Shown here piece by piece: positions 9,236 to 19,270 of a stretch of DNA of 64,000 bases. Both the position numbers and the translations under genes were made by a program. Under the pieces are notes generated by a model, which made no database searches, had not been told where the DNA came from, and was given only the letters and a program-made list of their open reading frames with translations. This DNA is from Methanobacterium_B sp963825335. GTDB lineage: Archaea > Methanobacteriota > Methanobacteria > Methanobacteriales > Methanobacteriaceae. Numbering within the stretch: position 1 is the first letter of the stretch; each line of letters opens with the position of its first letter. The DNA is taken from positions 2,294,001 through 2,358,000 of the forward strand of contig CAWGSP010000001.1 in NCBI GenBank assembly GCA_963825335.1, given 5' to 3'.

Positions 9236-11146
9236 ATGATAGACACAAATTCAACCAGTTCATTTAAAGAAAAACTCGATTTCAGGAGTTATAAATCATC
9301 TGGAGATATAAAAGTTCCTGACAGGATAATAGACCAGATAATAGGTCAAGAAGAAGCCGTAGAAACGATTATAAAAGCCGCTAAACAAAGAAGAAATGTT
9401 CTTCTGATTGGTGAGCCTGGAATCGGTAAATCTATGCTTGCTAAGGGAATGGCAGAATTATTACCACCTGAAGAACTTCAGGATATCCTAGTTTATCCAA
9501 ATATGGAAGACAACCACAACCCACTCATCGGTGTCATGCCGGCTGGTGAAGGTAACAAGGTAACCCTAACCTACAAAGCAAAGGCTAAGGCACAGGAAGA
9601 AAGAAAAAATACGATAATGATGGTGGCAATAGCTGCTATTCTGATTGTCGCATTCTATTTCGGCCAGATCCTTGCAGGTATCATAGCCGCAGCAATAGTT
9701 TTGTTTGTATTCCTGCAAATGAAACCAAGAAGTACCATCATGGTTCCAAAACTACTGGTGAACAATCAGAGCAAGAATACTGCACCGTTCATTGATGCAA
9801 CAGGTTCCCATGCAGGAGCCCTACTTGGTGATGTAAGGCACGATCCATACCAGTCAGGTGGACTCGGAACACCCGCACACGAACGTGTAGAGGCCGGTAT
9901 GATACACAAATCCAACAAGGGTGTGCTTTACGTCGACGAAATAGGTACCATGAAGATGAAAACCCAGCAGGAGCTTTTAACTGCTATGCAGGAAAAGAAA
10001 TATTCCATAACTGGACAAAGCGAAACAAGCAGTGGTGCCATGGTACGTTCCCAGGAAGTACCGTGTGACTTTGTTCTTGTAGCATCAGGAAACCTCCAAG
10101 TACTCGAAGGAATGCACATAGCACTGAGATCAAGAATAAGGGGTTACGGTTACGAAGTTTTCATGAAAGACTCAATGACGGACACCCCCGAGAACAGGGA
10201 CAAAATTGTGCAGTTCATAGCCCAAGAAGTTAAAAAAGACGGTAGAATACCTCACTTCAGCCGTGAAGCAGTAGCAGAAATAATTAAGGAAGCACAACGA
10301 AGAGCAGGCAAAAAAAATGCACTCACACTCAAACTAAGAGACCTTGGTGGTCTTGTACGGGCAGCAGGAGACATAGCAACAGGCGAGGGAGCCGACAGTG
10401 TAACACTCGCACACGTAATAAGTGCCAAAAAATTATCGAGAACACTAGAACAACAGATAGCAGACAGGTACATAGACCAGAGAAAAACTTACAGTGTCTT
10501 CAAATCTGAAGGCAGTAAAGTCGGAAGGGTCAATGGACTGGCTATCATTGGAGATAGGAGTGGTATTCTTCTACCAATTGCAGCTGAAGCTGCTCCTGCA
10601 CAAAGTAAGGATGAAGGTAAAATTATTGCCACGGGTAAATTGGGTGAAATAGCTCTTGAAGCTGTTCAAAACGTCAGTGCACTCATCAAAAAGAATACAG
10701 GTACAGACATATCCAACCATGATATACACATACAGTTCCTGCAGGCCTACGATGGAATCGAAGGTGACAGCGCAAGTGTATCCATAGCAACAGCAGTTAT
10801 CTCAGCACTAGAAAATGTGCCGGTAGACCAGTCAGTAGCACTAACAGGTTCACTCAGTGTAAGAGGAGATGTTATGCCTGTTGGAGGAGTTACAGGAAAG
10901 ATAGAAGCTGCTGCAGAGGCCGGTATGAAAAAGGTTATAATACCAGAATCTAACATGGACGATGTACTCATAGAAGAACGGTACAAAAACCAGATCAAGA
11001 TCATACCGGTTAAGAACATGAGTGAAGTGCTTGAAAATGCACTTTTAGGAAAAGGTAAAGACGGGTTAGTTACTAAAATGAAAAAGATTACCAATATAGT
11101 ACCTTCATCTATAATACCTAAACCAGAAAAACCTATAACACATTAA
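9236..11146 (+). CDS. lonB: archaeal membrane-anchored ATP-dependent protease LonB
   Basis: Lon protease of the archaeal B type (636 aa) that degrades misfolded and regulatory proteins at the inner face of the membrane. In order: AAA+ domain with Walker A GEPGIGKS near residue 58; two closely spaced transmembrane helices at about 127-165 inserted in the AAA module; Walker B LYVDEIG near 230; sensor region VASGNLQ; C-terminal protease domain with catalytic Ser in GDSAS near 512 and Lys in GGVTGKIEAA near 555. AGGAGG at 9219-9224 precedes the ATG. A hairpin terminator follows. It looks complete and normal. Confidence 0.97.
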   Translation: MIDTNSTSSFKEKLDFRSYKSSGDIKVPDRIIDQIIGQEEAVETIIKAAKQRRNVLLIGEPGIGKSMLAKGMAELLPPEELQDILVYPNMEDNHNPLIGVMPAGEGNKVTLTYKAKAKAQEERKNTIMMVAIAAILIVAFYFGQILAGIIAAAIVLFVFLQMKPRSTIMVPKLLVNNQSKNTAPFIDATGSHAGALLGDVRHDPYQSGGLGTPAHERVEAGMIHKSNKGVLYVDEIGTMKMKTQQELLTAMQEKKYSITGQSETSSGAMVRSQEVPCDFVLVASGNLQVLEGMHIALRSRIRGYGYEVFMKDSMTDTPENRDKIVQFIAQEVKKDGRIPHFSREAVAEIIKEAQRRAGKKNALTLKLRDLGGLVRAAGDIATGEGADSVTLAHVISAKKLSRTLEQQIADRYIDQRKTYSVFKSEGSKVGRVNGLAIIGDRSGILLPIAAEAAPAQSKDEGKIIATGKLGEIALEAVQNVSALIKKNTGTDISNHDIHIQFLQAYDGIEGDSASVSIATAVISALENVPVDQSVALTGSLSVRGDVMPVGGVTGKIEAAAEAGMKKVIIPESNMDDVLIEERYKNQIKIIPVKNMSEVLENALLGKGKDGLVTKMKKITNIVPSSIIPKPEKPITH

Positions 11147-11147
11147 A

Positions 11148-11195
11148 TTGAAGTTATTTTTTTTTAAAACTTCAACTCATTCCCTTATTTTTTTT
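11148..11195 (+). terminator. hairpin and T-run after lonB
   Basis: An 8-bp stem (TTGAAGTT / AACTTCAA, 11148-11175) starts 2 bp after the lonB stop codon and is followed by a T8 run. Confidence 0.6.
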
Positions 11196-11551
11196 AGAAT
11201 TTATTCGTCAACATCATATAGGCAATATTCTTGTAATTTTATTTTTTTAATGAACAAACGATCTAAAATAATCGATAAATTTATTGAATAAATCAAACTA
11301 AATTATTCATAATATCCTATTGAAGTTAGGCTTTGCCCAATTAATATCCTTAAACCTTTTAAACATTTAAATTGGGTATGTTAGCCTTTAATTTCAGGAT
11401 ACACATTCAAAATATTTAATTTTAATTTCCATCAATTTGCAATGAGTTTAAAATTGAATTTTGAAATTGAGAATAGTTTAAGAGTACGTTTTTAAAGGTT
11501 AAAAATAAATATCTGCTAGTTTTGGATTTAAAAAAAAAGAAAATAGGAAAA
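11196..11551. other. convergent intergenic region, no gene seen
   Basis: AT-rich spacer between the 3' ends of lonB and the adhesin gene. No frame of note on either strand. Confidence 0.4.
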
Positions 11552-14500
11552 TTATCTTTTTCTTGTTTTAACTAATCCTCCAATTAATGATAGTACACCA
11601 ACTACAAGTCCAGTTACTGGTATACCTGTATGTTGCATTGGTATGGTGTTTGTATTGATTGTTTGTGTTGCTGTTGTTACTATTGTTGGTTCTGTTGTCT
11701 TGATTGCGATTGCTGATACAGGGTCTACGTTTAGGTTGTAGGTTTCAGATGATATTGATGAACCAAACATGTAAACTCCGGTATTTATTGTTTTGCCTGT
11801 TATGTACAGATAAGGGTCTCCTACTGGTACATTCATTAGTGTCCATGTTATGGTACTGTTAGTTGTGTTGTACATCCAATTTCCATTACCCGTTATGTTT
11901 GATAATTCAAAACCTTTAGGCAAAGGAATGGATATAATGACGTTTGATGCACTATCTGGTCCTTTGTTACCGAGTTTGTATGTGATGGTGAATATTTCAC
12001 CAACATTTGTACTGTACTTAGACGATGTGATCTTAATGTACAAATTAGCCGCAGGAGTAATTGTTATTGGTGTTGAAACTGTTTGATTGTCTACTGTTGT
12101 GCTTATTATTGCTGTTCCGAAATGTTCTGCCGTAAATACTGATTGTGTCTGAGCGTTGTTCAGTGTACTTGAGGTTGTGTTGACGGTTCCGAGTGTTGCT
12201 GAGAATGTTGCTGATATTCCGTCTGGAACATGACCATTTACAGGGTCATGATAAACTCCGTTTGAATCATAGAGTAACTCTGAGGTTATCTGTGAATTTG
12301 TATTATCTTTGATTGTAGTTGGGTTTGCTGTGATGTTCAATACTATCCATGGTGTAACGGTAATATTACCAGATACTTCATTTAATGGGCCTGCATTTGA
12401 ACCCCACCAGTTTAGTGTTGCATCTATCATCTCACCATAATTGTAGATCGCACTGCCGTTAAGTGCAGTGTTATTTATAATGCGGTTGAAATTTATTGTT
12501 GCATTACCATTACTGGTCATAGCACCTCCATTACCAAGAGTAACTGTGTTACCAATGAAATTGTTGGAAGTTACTGTCATATTAGGTTCATAGTTAACTG
12601 GAGCTGCTGACATCATATCACTAATAATATCTAATTTTGCCGATTTAGCTAAAGCTACTGCCCTTGCTAACTCTCCGCTACTGATAGCACCTCCACCGTT
12701 AATTGCTTGGTTAGCTGTGAAGTTAGTCTCAATGGCAATTAAATTACCATCATTATCGATAGCGCCTCCAAAGTCGGTTGCATTGTTGTTTTTGAATGTG
12801 GTTGTATTAACTGTTAAATTATAACCCTCGTTGTTATAAATTGCTCCACCATCAGTTGCAGAGTTATCTGCGAAAGCACATCCGATCAGATCTACAATAG
12901 GAATTTCTGAAACTGTTGCTTGAGCCATATCTGCTTTAACTTCAGGCGCAGCGCTTGAAACTGTAACATTAGCGGCTGTAAGTGTTGTTGTTCTAGCTTT
13001 TGCTTTTTCAGGGGGTTGGGAACTCGATGGTTGCGATTGACCGGGGTAAGATTGTTGAACTGAAGGTTCACTGTCGATAGCTCCACCATTACCATTCAAT
13101 GCTGTGTTGCCTGTAAATGTACTGGTATTAACAGTCATGTTACCATCATTGCTGATAGCTCCACCACCATTAGGTGCTGTGTTATCTTTGAAAGTGCTGC
13201 CTGTCACGATAAGTTTGCCATCATTGGAGATTACTCCACCATTGTCTGCACTATTGTCTGTGAAGGTATTGTCTGTGATAGTTGCATTGCCAATTAGGGG
13301 TTGAGCACCCATATAGAACATCCCATTGTCTAAAACTCCTCCGATAGTTGCTTGGTTATCTGTATATACGCTGTTAGCATTTATAATTAGGTTACCCGCA
13401 TTGTAAATGACCCCACCAATATATGCACTGTTGTCTGTGTAACTGTTACTGCCAGTTATTGTTAATTGTCCTCCATTCACGATTGCTCCACCATAACAGG
13501 ATATTGCTGTGTTATTAGTAAATGTGTTGGTGTTTAGATTTAAAGTTCCGGTATTTAAAAGGGCCCCACCAAATGCTGTTGCAATATTGCTGTTGAATGT
13601 ACAATAGGTTGCATTCATATCGCCCATATTAGCAATTGCACCACCAGGTCCTGCTGTGTTTGATATAAATGTTGAGTAATTTATGGTAGCTGTTCCATCG
13701 TTGCCTATCGCGCCCCCATATCCATATGGGTTAGCTACATTGTTTGTGAATCTGCTGTTGTTAACATATAAAATTGCATCAGAATAGCTGTATATAGCTC
13801 CACCATCATTAATTGCGGTGTTGTTGTTGAAATCGCTGCTGTTTATAGATAATGTACCATTATTACAGATAGCTCCACCATTACATCCATCACTGTACTT
13901 ACTTGTTGCTGAGTTATCGATCAAAAAGTCGTTGACCATGACTGTACTACCTGTATTGTAGATAGCACCACCATACTGACTTGCAGTGTTATTTGAAAAA
14001 GAACTATTATTAACTTTCAAGACACTTGAAACATCGTTGTAAATAGCTCCACCATTCATTGCATTGCCTCCCATGAAACCACTGCTTGTTACAGTCAAAG
14101 TACCATTGTTGTATATGGCACCGCCGTAATTAAGTGCAGAGTTACTAAAGAAAGCACAGTTAGTCACGGTCAAGGTACTACCGTGATTATTGTAAATAGC
14201 ACCACCATTATTAGCATTTGCATTGTTATTTGAGAATGTAATACTCTTTACAGTCAAGTTACCATTGTTGTAGATGGCTCCACCACCATTAGAAAAACTG
14301 TTACCATTGGTTAGTGTGAGGTTACTGATAGTTACAGTAACTCCTGATTCAATTGTGAATATTCCTGCTTTTCCGCCAAATATTATGGTGTTTTGCTGAC
14401 TTTGACCTATGAGGGTCATGTTGTTTTTGATCAAGATATTGTTCTCACTGTAGGTTCCGTTAGCAATGTAAACTGTTCCACCAGAATTCACCGTACCTGT

Positions 14501-14713
14501 AGCGTTTTGAATGGTTAATTTAGGTCCATTTAAAGTACCACTAGTCCACGTTGAGTTTAGACCATTCCAACTGTCGTTTCCATGATTATTGACGTAAATA
14601 GCCGACGAATTCGAAGCTGAAGTCGTGTTTATTCCAAATGAAAACAGAATACCTATTCCAATGAGTAGTATACTAATTTTTAATAATTTTTTGTTGTTTT
14701 TATAGTTTTTCAA
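11552..14713 (-). CDS. adhesin-like surface protein with parallel beta-helix repeats
   Basis: A 1053-residue exported protein. A signal peptide occupies about residues 1-34 (KKLLKISILLIGIGILFSFG, then TSAS). Then come tandem polymorphic-outer-membrane-type repeats built on NNxAxxGGAIYNxGxLTV from about residue 90 to 750. Next is an Ig-like segment of Big_1 type around 790-890, a DUF11-type domain around 895-985, and a C-terminal helix with a basic tail (KTRKR) that anchors it. Two stretches, about 551-604 (Q/P/S-rich then Ala-rich) and about 678-705, break the repeat and look inserted. The TTG start at 14713 is supported by AAGGAGGTGA upstream. Methanobacteriales typically carry many such proteins for attachment to surfaces or partners. 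Confidence 0.88.
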   Translation of the reverse strand: MKNYKNNKKLLKISILLIGIGILFSFGINTTSASNSSAIYVNNHGNDSWNGLNSTWTSGTLNGPKLTIQNATGTVNSGGTVYIANGTYSENNILIKNNMTLIGQSQQNTIIFGGKAGIFTIESGVTVTISNLTLTNGNSFSNGGGAIYNNGNLTVKSITFSNNNANANNGGAIYNNHGSTLTVTNCAFFSNSALNYGGAIYNNGTLTVTSSGFMGGNAMNGGAIYNDVSSVLKVNNSSFSNNTASQYGGAIYNTGSTVMVNDFLIDNSATSKYSDGCNGGAICNNGTLSINSSDFNNNTAINDGGAIYSYSDAILYVNNSRFTNNVANPYGYGGAIGNDGTATINYSTFISNTAGPGGAIANMGDMNATYCTFNSNIATAFGGALLNTGTLNLNTNTFTNNTAISCYGGAIVNGGQLTITGSNSYTDNSAYIGGVIYNAGNLIINANSVYTDNQATIGGVLDNGMFYMGAQPLIGNATITDNTFTDNSADNGGVISNDGKLIVTGSTFKDNTAPNGGGAISNDGNMTVNTSTFTGNTALNGNGGAIDSEPSVQQSYPGQSQPSSSQPPEKAKARTTTLTAANVTVSSAAPEVKADMAQATVSEIPIVDLIGCAFADNSATDGGAIYNNEGYNLTVNTTTFKNNNATDFGGAIDNDGNLIAIETNFTANQAINGGGAISSGELARAVALAKSAKLDIISDMMSAAPVNYEPNMTVTSNNFIGNTVTLGNGGAMTSNGNATINFNRIINNTALNGSAIYNYGEMIDATLNWWGSNAGPLNEVSGNITVTPWIVLNITANPTTIKDNTNSQITSELLYDSNGVYHDPVNGHVPDGISATFSATLGTVNTTSSTLNNAQTQSVFTAEHFGTAIISTTVDNQTVSTPITITPAANLYIKITSSKYSTNVGEIFTITYKLGNKGPDSASNVIISIPLPKGFELSNITGNGNWMYNTTNSTITWTLMNVPVGDPYLYITGKTINTGVYMFGSSISSETYNLNVDPVSAIAIKTTEPTIVTTATQTINTNTIPMQHTGIPVTGLVVGVLSLIGGLVKTRKR

Positions 14714-15084
14714 GTCTTATTTCACCTCCTTTATGTTTGTTTAACATAGAAACTAATACATTCACAATGTATTAATATATTATTAGGAAAATGTGATAAA
14801 AATCACAAAAGCATATGATTGCTAATAATTATGAATACTAAAATTGCATAAAATATTAAATAATAAAAGAAACTAGTAATTGCATCATAGTTATTACGAA
14901 CAACAAAAAAATTCGATAAAACTCAATATTGATCAAGAGATCCCTGTTTCCAATGTACAGAACTCGGAGTTCTCGATAGATAAGATTTTCAAATGGTACT
15001 AATAAATCGGTAGTTAGGTTAAACTATATATTATCGTTGTGACCAAATTTAATTCGGTAAACTATTTCATAGAAGGGTGATTTC
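14714..15084. other. divergent promoter region, no gene seen
   Basis: Contains the ribosome site of the adhesin gene (about 14722-14732 on the minus strand) and AT-rich spacer before the methyltransferase pseudogene. No regulatory palindrome of the types seen elsewhere. Confidence 0.4.
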
Positions 15085-15839
15085 ATGAAGCAAATGGATA
15101 AAAATAGATTTCATTCGAAGTCGATGGCGAGTAACTACGATCTCATGTTCAGTTGATTGTGCCGGGCTATGACTTTATGCAACAAACTTCATAGACATGA
15201 TAAAATTTAATAACCCAAAAAAAATTAATTCTACTAGATTTAGGAGCCGGCAGTGGAATTTTTATAGATAAGATATAAACGAATTTCCAGGTTCCATATG
15301 TTATTACCGGGATTATTCCAATGAATTCACATCCATACACAAGAAAGTTACAAGAATATCCTGACCGTGTAAACTATATTAGGCCAGATTTTATGGATGA
15401 CTGGGAATCATCGATTTAAGAGGCCCCTAACGTAATCAGATCATCATCTGCTATACATCACCTCTTAAATGAAGATAAAAAGAAATTATATCAGAAATGT
15501 TATATGTACTCGATGAAGATATTGGTTTTTTAACAAAGATGAAATGAAAACAGTTAACGAAGAATCCTATATTAAAAGTCTCTATTACTGGATTTATCAC
15601 GTTGAAAAACAAAAAGATATGATTTCTAAGGATTTATTAGGGGAATATAATGAAATACGGGAAAAATTTGACAAATGGAGAATAAGAAACGTATACAATA
15701 TACAAATTCCAAAGTCAAGGGTGATGATATCCATGAATCATTTTTAGTTTAACTAGACTGGCTAAAAGATGTTGGATTTAAAAATACAGATATCTTTGCC
15801 AAGCTATTCCTATGTTGCTTGATTGGTGGTATGAAATAA
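15085..15839 (+). pseudogene. decayed class I SAM-dependent methyltransferase
   Basis: From an ATG at 15085 with GAAGGGTGA upstream, all three frames must be combined to follow one protein. In turn one reads an N-terminal MASNYDLMF block, the SAM-binding LDLGAGSGIFIDKI motif near 15235, then IRPDFMDDWES, a HHLLNEDKKKLYQK stretch and finally a 60-residue intact tail (15544-15720) and LDWLKDVGFKNTDIFAK. At least two in-frame stops and several frameshifts separate these blocks. Unlike the single-indel genes elsewhere in the window, this is real decay. The substrate cannot be told. Confidence 0.7.
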
Positions 15840-15876
15840 ACAAAAATCAAGCTGTGAACAGAAACATAGAATGATT

Positions 15877-16018
15877 TTATATTTCCAATTTATTATCACA
15901 ATTAGGACAAATCCATATATCTGGTGCATTTATTGATGGTATGATGATACCATTTCCTATTTTACCACATTCTGGGCATTCTCTTTTAATCCGGATGTAA
16001 CATTTTTCATTTTCCATA
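15877..16018 (-). pseudogene. small zinc-ribbon protein with one-base frameshift
   Basis: From ATG 16018 (minus) the frame reads a CPECGK knuckle and then runs off at a run of five A residues (15960-15964 on the plus strand as T5). Dropping one of them gives a 46-residue protein with a second knuckle, CPNC, six residues from a clean stop at 15877. Two CxxC knuckles at normal spacing in two frames argue for a one-base insertion or read error. Similar in style to the small ribbons at 7990 and 48960. Function unknown. Confidence 0.45.
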
Positions 16019-16250
16019 AATCGATCCTTCTAGGACTTAATTTATATTTAATAAATATTTAATACATTTATGTTTTTTAAGTTAATCCTTAGCGATGCAT
16101 CATCATGGTTCCTCTAAACTCTAATATTCTTGAGATCGGTAGATATTTTAAATATTCAATAAATTCATTAAGACGAATTTAATTTTTGAATTAAGATAAA
16201 AATTGAAGGTGAATATATTTTTTATCTTACATTTCGAATGTATTAAACAT

Positions 16251-16487
16251 TTATACCTCGGAAATAAAACTTGACAAATCATCAACTGCAATTGCCCTGG
16301 CTTGTTCTTCATAAATACCTAAATATTTAATTGATTTAAATTCTTTAATCAAATCATTACAACTAGCTACAAACTCAGAAACAGACAAATCTTCACCTTG
16401 TTTAATCGATGTAAGTTCTTCCAATAACTTTTTATATTTATCCACACATTTTTCATATTTTATGAATTCAGCTTCTTTGTCATTAAC
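16251..16487 (-). CDS. small helical hypothetical protein
   Basis: A frame of 78 residues when started at the ATG at 16487 (an upstream ATG at 16511 adds 8 residues but has no better ribosome site; GGATGG lies before 16487). It is rich in Glu, Lys and Leu with heptad-like spacing, so probably all helical and cytoplasmic. No family recognised. Composition resembles a real coding region, but no neighbour suggests a role. Confidence 0.4.
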   Translation of the reverse strand, partial: VNDKEAEFIKYEKCVDKYKKLLEELTSIKQGEDLSVSEFVASCNDLIKEFKSIKYLGIYEEQARAIAVDDLSSFISEV

Positions 16488-16511
16488 CATATATAAAACC
16501 ATCCAAATCAT

Positions 16512-16836
16512 TTTAAAATAATCAAATAACCATGAATCATTTCAAATTTTTTATAAAATCAAACCTGAATTTGTTCATAGTACTATTTGTGGAGTATGCT
16601 TTTAAATGTTGATGAAACAGTTAAAAAAAAATTCACCAATTCATTCATATAAAAAAAAAAGAAATTGATTAATAAAAACCGATCTAAAACTTCATCATTC
16701 TTTAACTTATTTTAACAATTGATCCTTTAGTTTTTTTTGTTGATGATTATCGTGTGTGGTATCATCACTGAACTAACCAATTTATTAATTTACATTAAAT
16801 TTAATTTGTTCAACAAAACATGAGATTAATAATTTA
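16512..16836. other. intergenic, no gene seen
   Basis: AT-rich spacer between two minus-strand genes; no clear promoter palindrome or frame. Confidence 0.35.
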
Positions 16837-17562
16837 CTACAATTCTATTTGATCATTTTGCAAAATGGAGTTGCACATCTGCACAAATTCATCCCGTGGT
16901 ATTAATGGTTTGCTTACATTGTTGCTGGTCTCAACTGAGATTTTACCGTCTTCTATGAGTTCATTACCTGCTTTCTTTGCAGATTCTATGATATCGTTGA
17001 CTGGCATTCCCATCTTTATCATCCCACCCAAAAAAGGTCCGTGAGGTCTTAGAAGCTCTCCAGCATATTCTGCGTTCATATTATTACAAAAAGCTTTAAT
17101 ATGTGCTTTGATCGGATCGAAGTTGTCTATATCCCAAAATCCGCAGTTTGAAACTAAAACTGCTTTTTTAACTTTCCATTCTTCCCTGAGAGGATGTCTG
17201 ACCCGATCTTCACGAATTTCCATTGTAAGGTATCCCATAGGTGGGAATCTATCCATGAACATTTTCATTGGTCCTGATACTCCATCACAGTAAAGTGGAG
17301 ATGCAAATACCATGATATCAGAATTGCTCACCTTAGGTAGAAGCCATTCCATATCATCCTTCTGATGACATTTGCCAGTGGTTCTCATACAGACTAAGTC
17401 TCCATTACATGGGTTGATTTTGAGGTTGTTTGTATAGAATATTTCGACCTCTGCTCCCTTTTCTTCCATGCCTTCCACAAAGGGATTTAGGATAAGTGCG
17501 GTATTCCCCTTTTTCATGTTTGGACTTGAATTAATCACGGTTACCTTCATATTTTCAGACAT
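16837..17562 (-). CDS. NADPH-dependent FMN reductase / iron-sulfur flavoprotein family
   Basis: A 241-residue flavodoxin-fold protein. It opens VTVINSSPNMKKGNTALIL, the FMN phosphate loop, and has ASPLYCDGVSGPMKMFMDR, the flavin-binding loop typical of Isf-like NADPH:FMN reductases. Between them, INPCNGDLVC...GKC...DDM matches the cysteine region that in iron-sulfur flavoproteins holds a [4Fe-4S] cluster; here only three cysteines are visible and one family position is replaced, so the cluster is uncertain. The ATG at 17562 is chosen over a GTG at 17571 because AGGTGG lies 5 bp before it. It stands alone. Confidence 0.8.
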   Translation of the reverse strand: MSENMKVTVINSSPNMKKGNTALILNPFVEGMEEKGAEVEIFYTNNLKINPCNGDLVCMRTTGKCHQKDDMEWLLPKVSNSDIMVFASPLYCDGVSGPMKMFMDRFPPMGYLTMEIREDRVRHPLREEWKVKKAVLVSNCGFWDIDNFDPIKAHIKAFCNNMNAEYAGELLRPHGPFLGGMIKMGMPVNDIIESAKKAGNELIEDGKISVETSNNVSKPLIPRDEFVQMCNSILQNDQIEL

Positions 17563-18296
17563 TTTTTCCACCTGATTTTTTTTTAAGAAATTTTTGAATT
17601 ATTTTTCTTTGGCATTGCTTAATGCGCTCATTTCCATAAACTATTCCAAATTGTATGTAAACAGATCTATGCCAAGGACAAAATTTCTAAATAGTATTAT
17701 GAAACACTGAAAATCGAATCATATTATTCTACATGTCGTTTATACTTAAATATTTTTCTAAATAATTTTCAAAAGTTCCAGTAACACCAAAAAGATGATT
17801 CAAATTAAGAAAAACGTTATAATTCTCTTTAAATATCCTTATTTAAATGGATTATTTCAATATTCGAGCAATATTAATTAATAGTTAGAGATATTTCTTA
17901 TTAAATCCCAAACTTGCCTACCTGCAAACCTTAAACAAAATCAAAAATAATAAAGTTATTTGGGCAGTTAAATAAACACATTTCCACACCATCAAGCTGT
18001 TCTAGGAATTATTGGGATCTGTAGACGAGATATTTACGGTTTTTGGTTTTTCATCAACAACAATATTCTCAACTGGTTTGCAGTGTTGATCGGTGCATTC
18101 TATTTTTTTTGTTAGAAATCCAATATATTTTTATTAGTTGCATTACTATACATCATTTTAAGTATATATTAGTTCAACTTTACTTCAGGAATTATTTACT
18201 GGGTCTTATTTCATTTTATTTGGTCAATAAGATGTTTTGAGGCTATTTCAAATATCATATAACAACACTTCAAGAAGCGATCAATGGAATGATAAA
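17563..18296. other. intergenic, no convincing gene
   Basis: About 730 bp of divergent spacer. A 65-codon plus-strand frame at 18043-18240 has no ribosome site and an odd, Phe/Tyr/Ile-rich composition and is not accepted. No known operator seen. Confidence 0.4.
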
Positions 18297-19097
18297 ATGG
18301 AACGACATACACAAGTAATTTTTGAAGCATTACTAACCTTTTTTATACTACTTGACATACTATTGATGGGATTAATGATTGCTGGATTTAGCATAGGCAT
18401 ACAACATGTTACTATCATTAATATCGGCAATTTCGATCTGACAGTATCACTGTTAATTTTAGTGGATTTACTAATTTTTAGGATCAGAAGAAATAAATTG
18501 AATGAAAATATCTGGCAAATTATTCGAAAAAATTGGGCATTCATTGTATCTAGCATACCCATAACATTCATCTGCTTCCACCTCTTCCAATTATTTGGTT
18601 ATATAGACATTATTACATTAATCCTAATCTTAAGGTTCTATGCACTTTATAAAGTTCTTATAATAACTGGAAAAGGAGTGAAGAAATACCCGTCAAAAAC
18701 AAAGTTGGACTATGCAACAGTCGGACTGTTATTAGTCTTTGTGATTGGATCATACTTATTTTTCCTGGTGGAACACGGTGTTAATCACGAAGTTCCAAAT
18801 TACGAAGCTGCGATGTGGTTTTCAGTCGCATCAATGACAACTGTGGGCTACGGAGATATTGTACCTGTAACAGGAATTGGCAGATTAATAGCAGTAATTC
18901 TTATATTTACGGGTATGGGATATTTAAGTTTAGTAACTGCAACATTGGCATACTCATTTATAGATTTCTTTAGAACAGAAAGCAAGAAAGCAGTAGGCAG
19001 ATTAGAAGATAGGGTTACAGACTACGAAAAGAAAATAGACACGTTAATCGATACAGTAAATCAACTCAAAGATGAGTTAAACAAAACAAAAAAATAG
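18297..19097 (+). CDS. voltage-gated-type potassium channel
   Basis: A 266-residue integral membrane protein with six hydrophobic helices. The first four form a voltage-sensor-like unit; the fourth (LRFYALYKVLIITGKG) has only a few basic residues. The pore loop carries the K+ filter TTVGYGD near residue 182, followed by the inner helix and a cytoplasmic coiled-coil tail rich in Lys, Glu and Asp that probably mediates tetramer contacts. The frame opens at TTG 18237, but ATG 18297, with GGA about 8 bp upstream, starts just before the first helix and is preferred. It is convergent with nifH. Confidence 0.85.
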   Translation: MERHTQVIFEALLTFFILLDILLMGLMIAGFSIGIQHVTIINIGNFDLTVSLLILVDLLIFRIRRNKLNENIWQIIRKNWAFIVSSIPITFICFHLFQLFGYIDIITLILILRFYALYKVLIITGKGVKKYPSKTKLDYATVGLLLVFVIGSYLFFLVEHGVNHEVPNYEAAMWFSVASMTTVGYGDIVPVTGIGRLIAVILIFTGMGYLSLVTATLAYSFIDFFRTESKKAVGRLEDRVTDYEKKIDTLIDTVNQLKDELNKTKK

Positions 19098-19270
19098 TAG
19101 TAAATGAATATTAAAAATCATACCAAAATAGGTTTTTAATTCATTCCTAACGCAACTTAATAATGGTTGAATGATTTTAAAACAGATCTTAAAAAAAATA
19201 GAAAATTATTAAACTTGTTTAATAACTTGATATATTGGGGTTGTCGACAATATGCCTTTTTTAAAAATAT

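Noticed and set aside
18043..18240. 65-codon plus-strand frame upstream of the potassium channel
   Set aside because: No ribosome site and composition unlike a protein.
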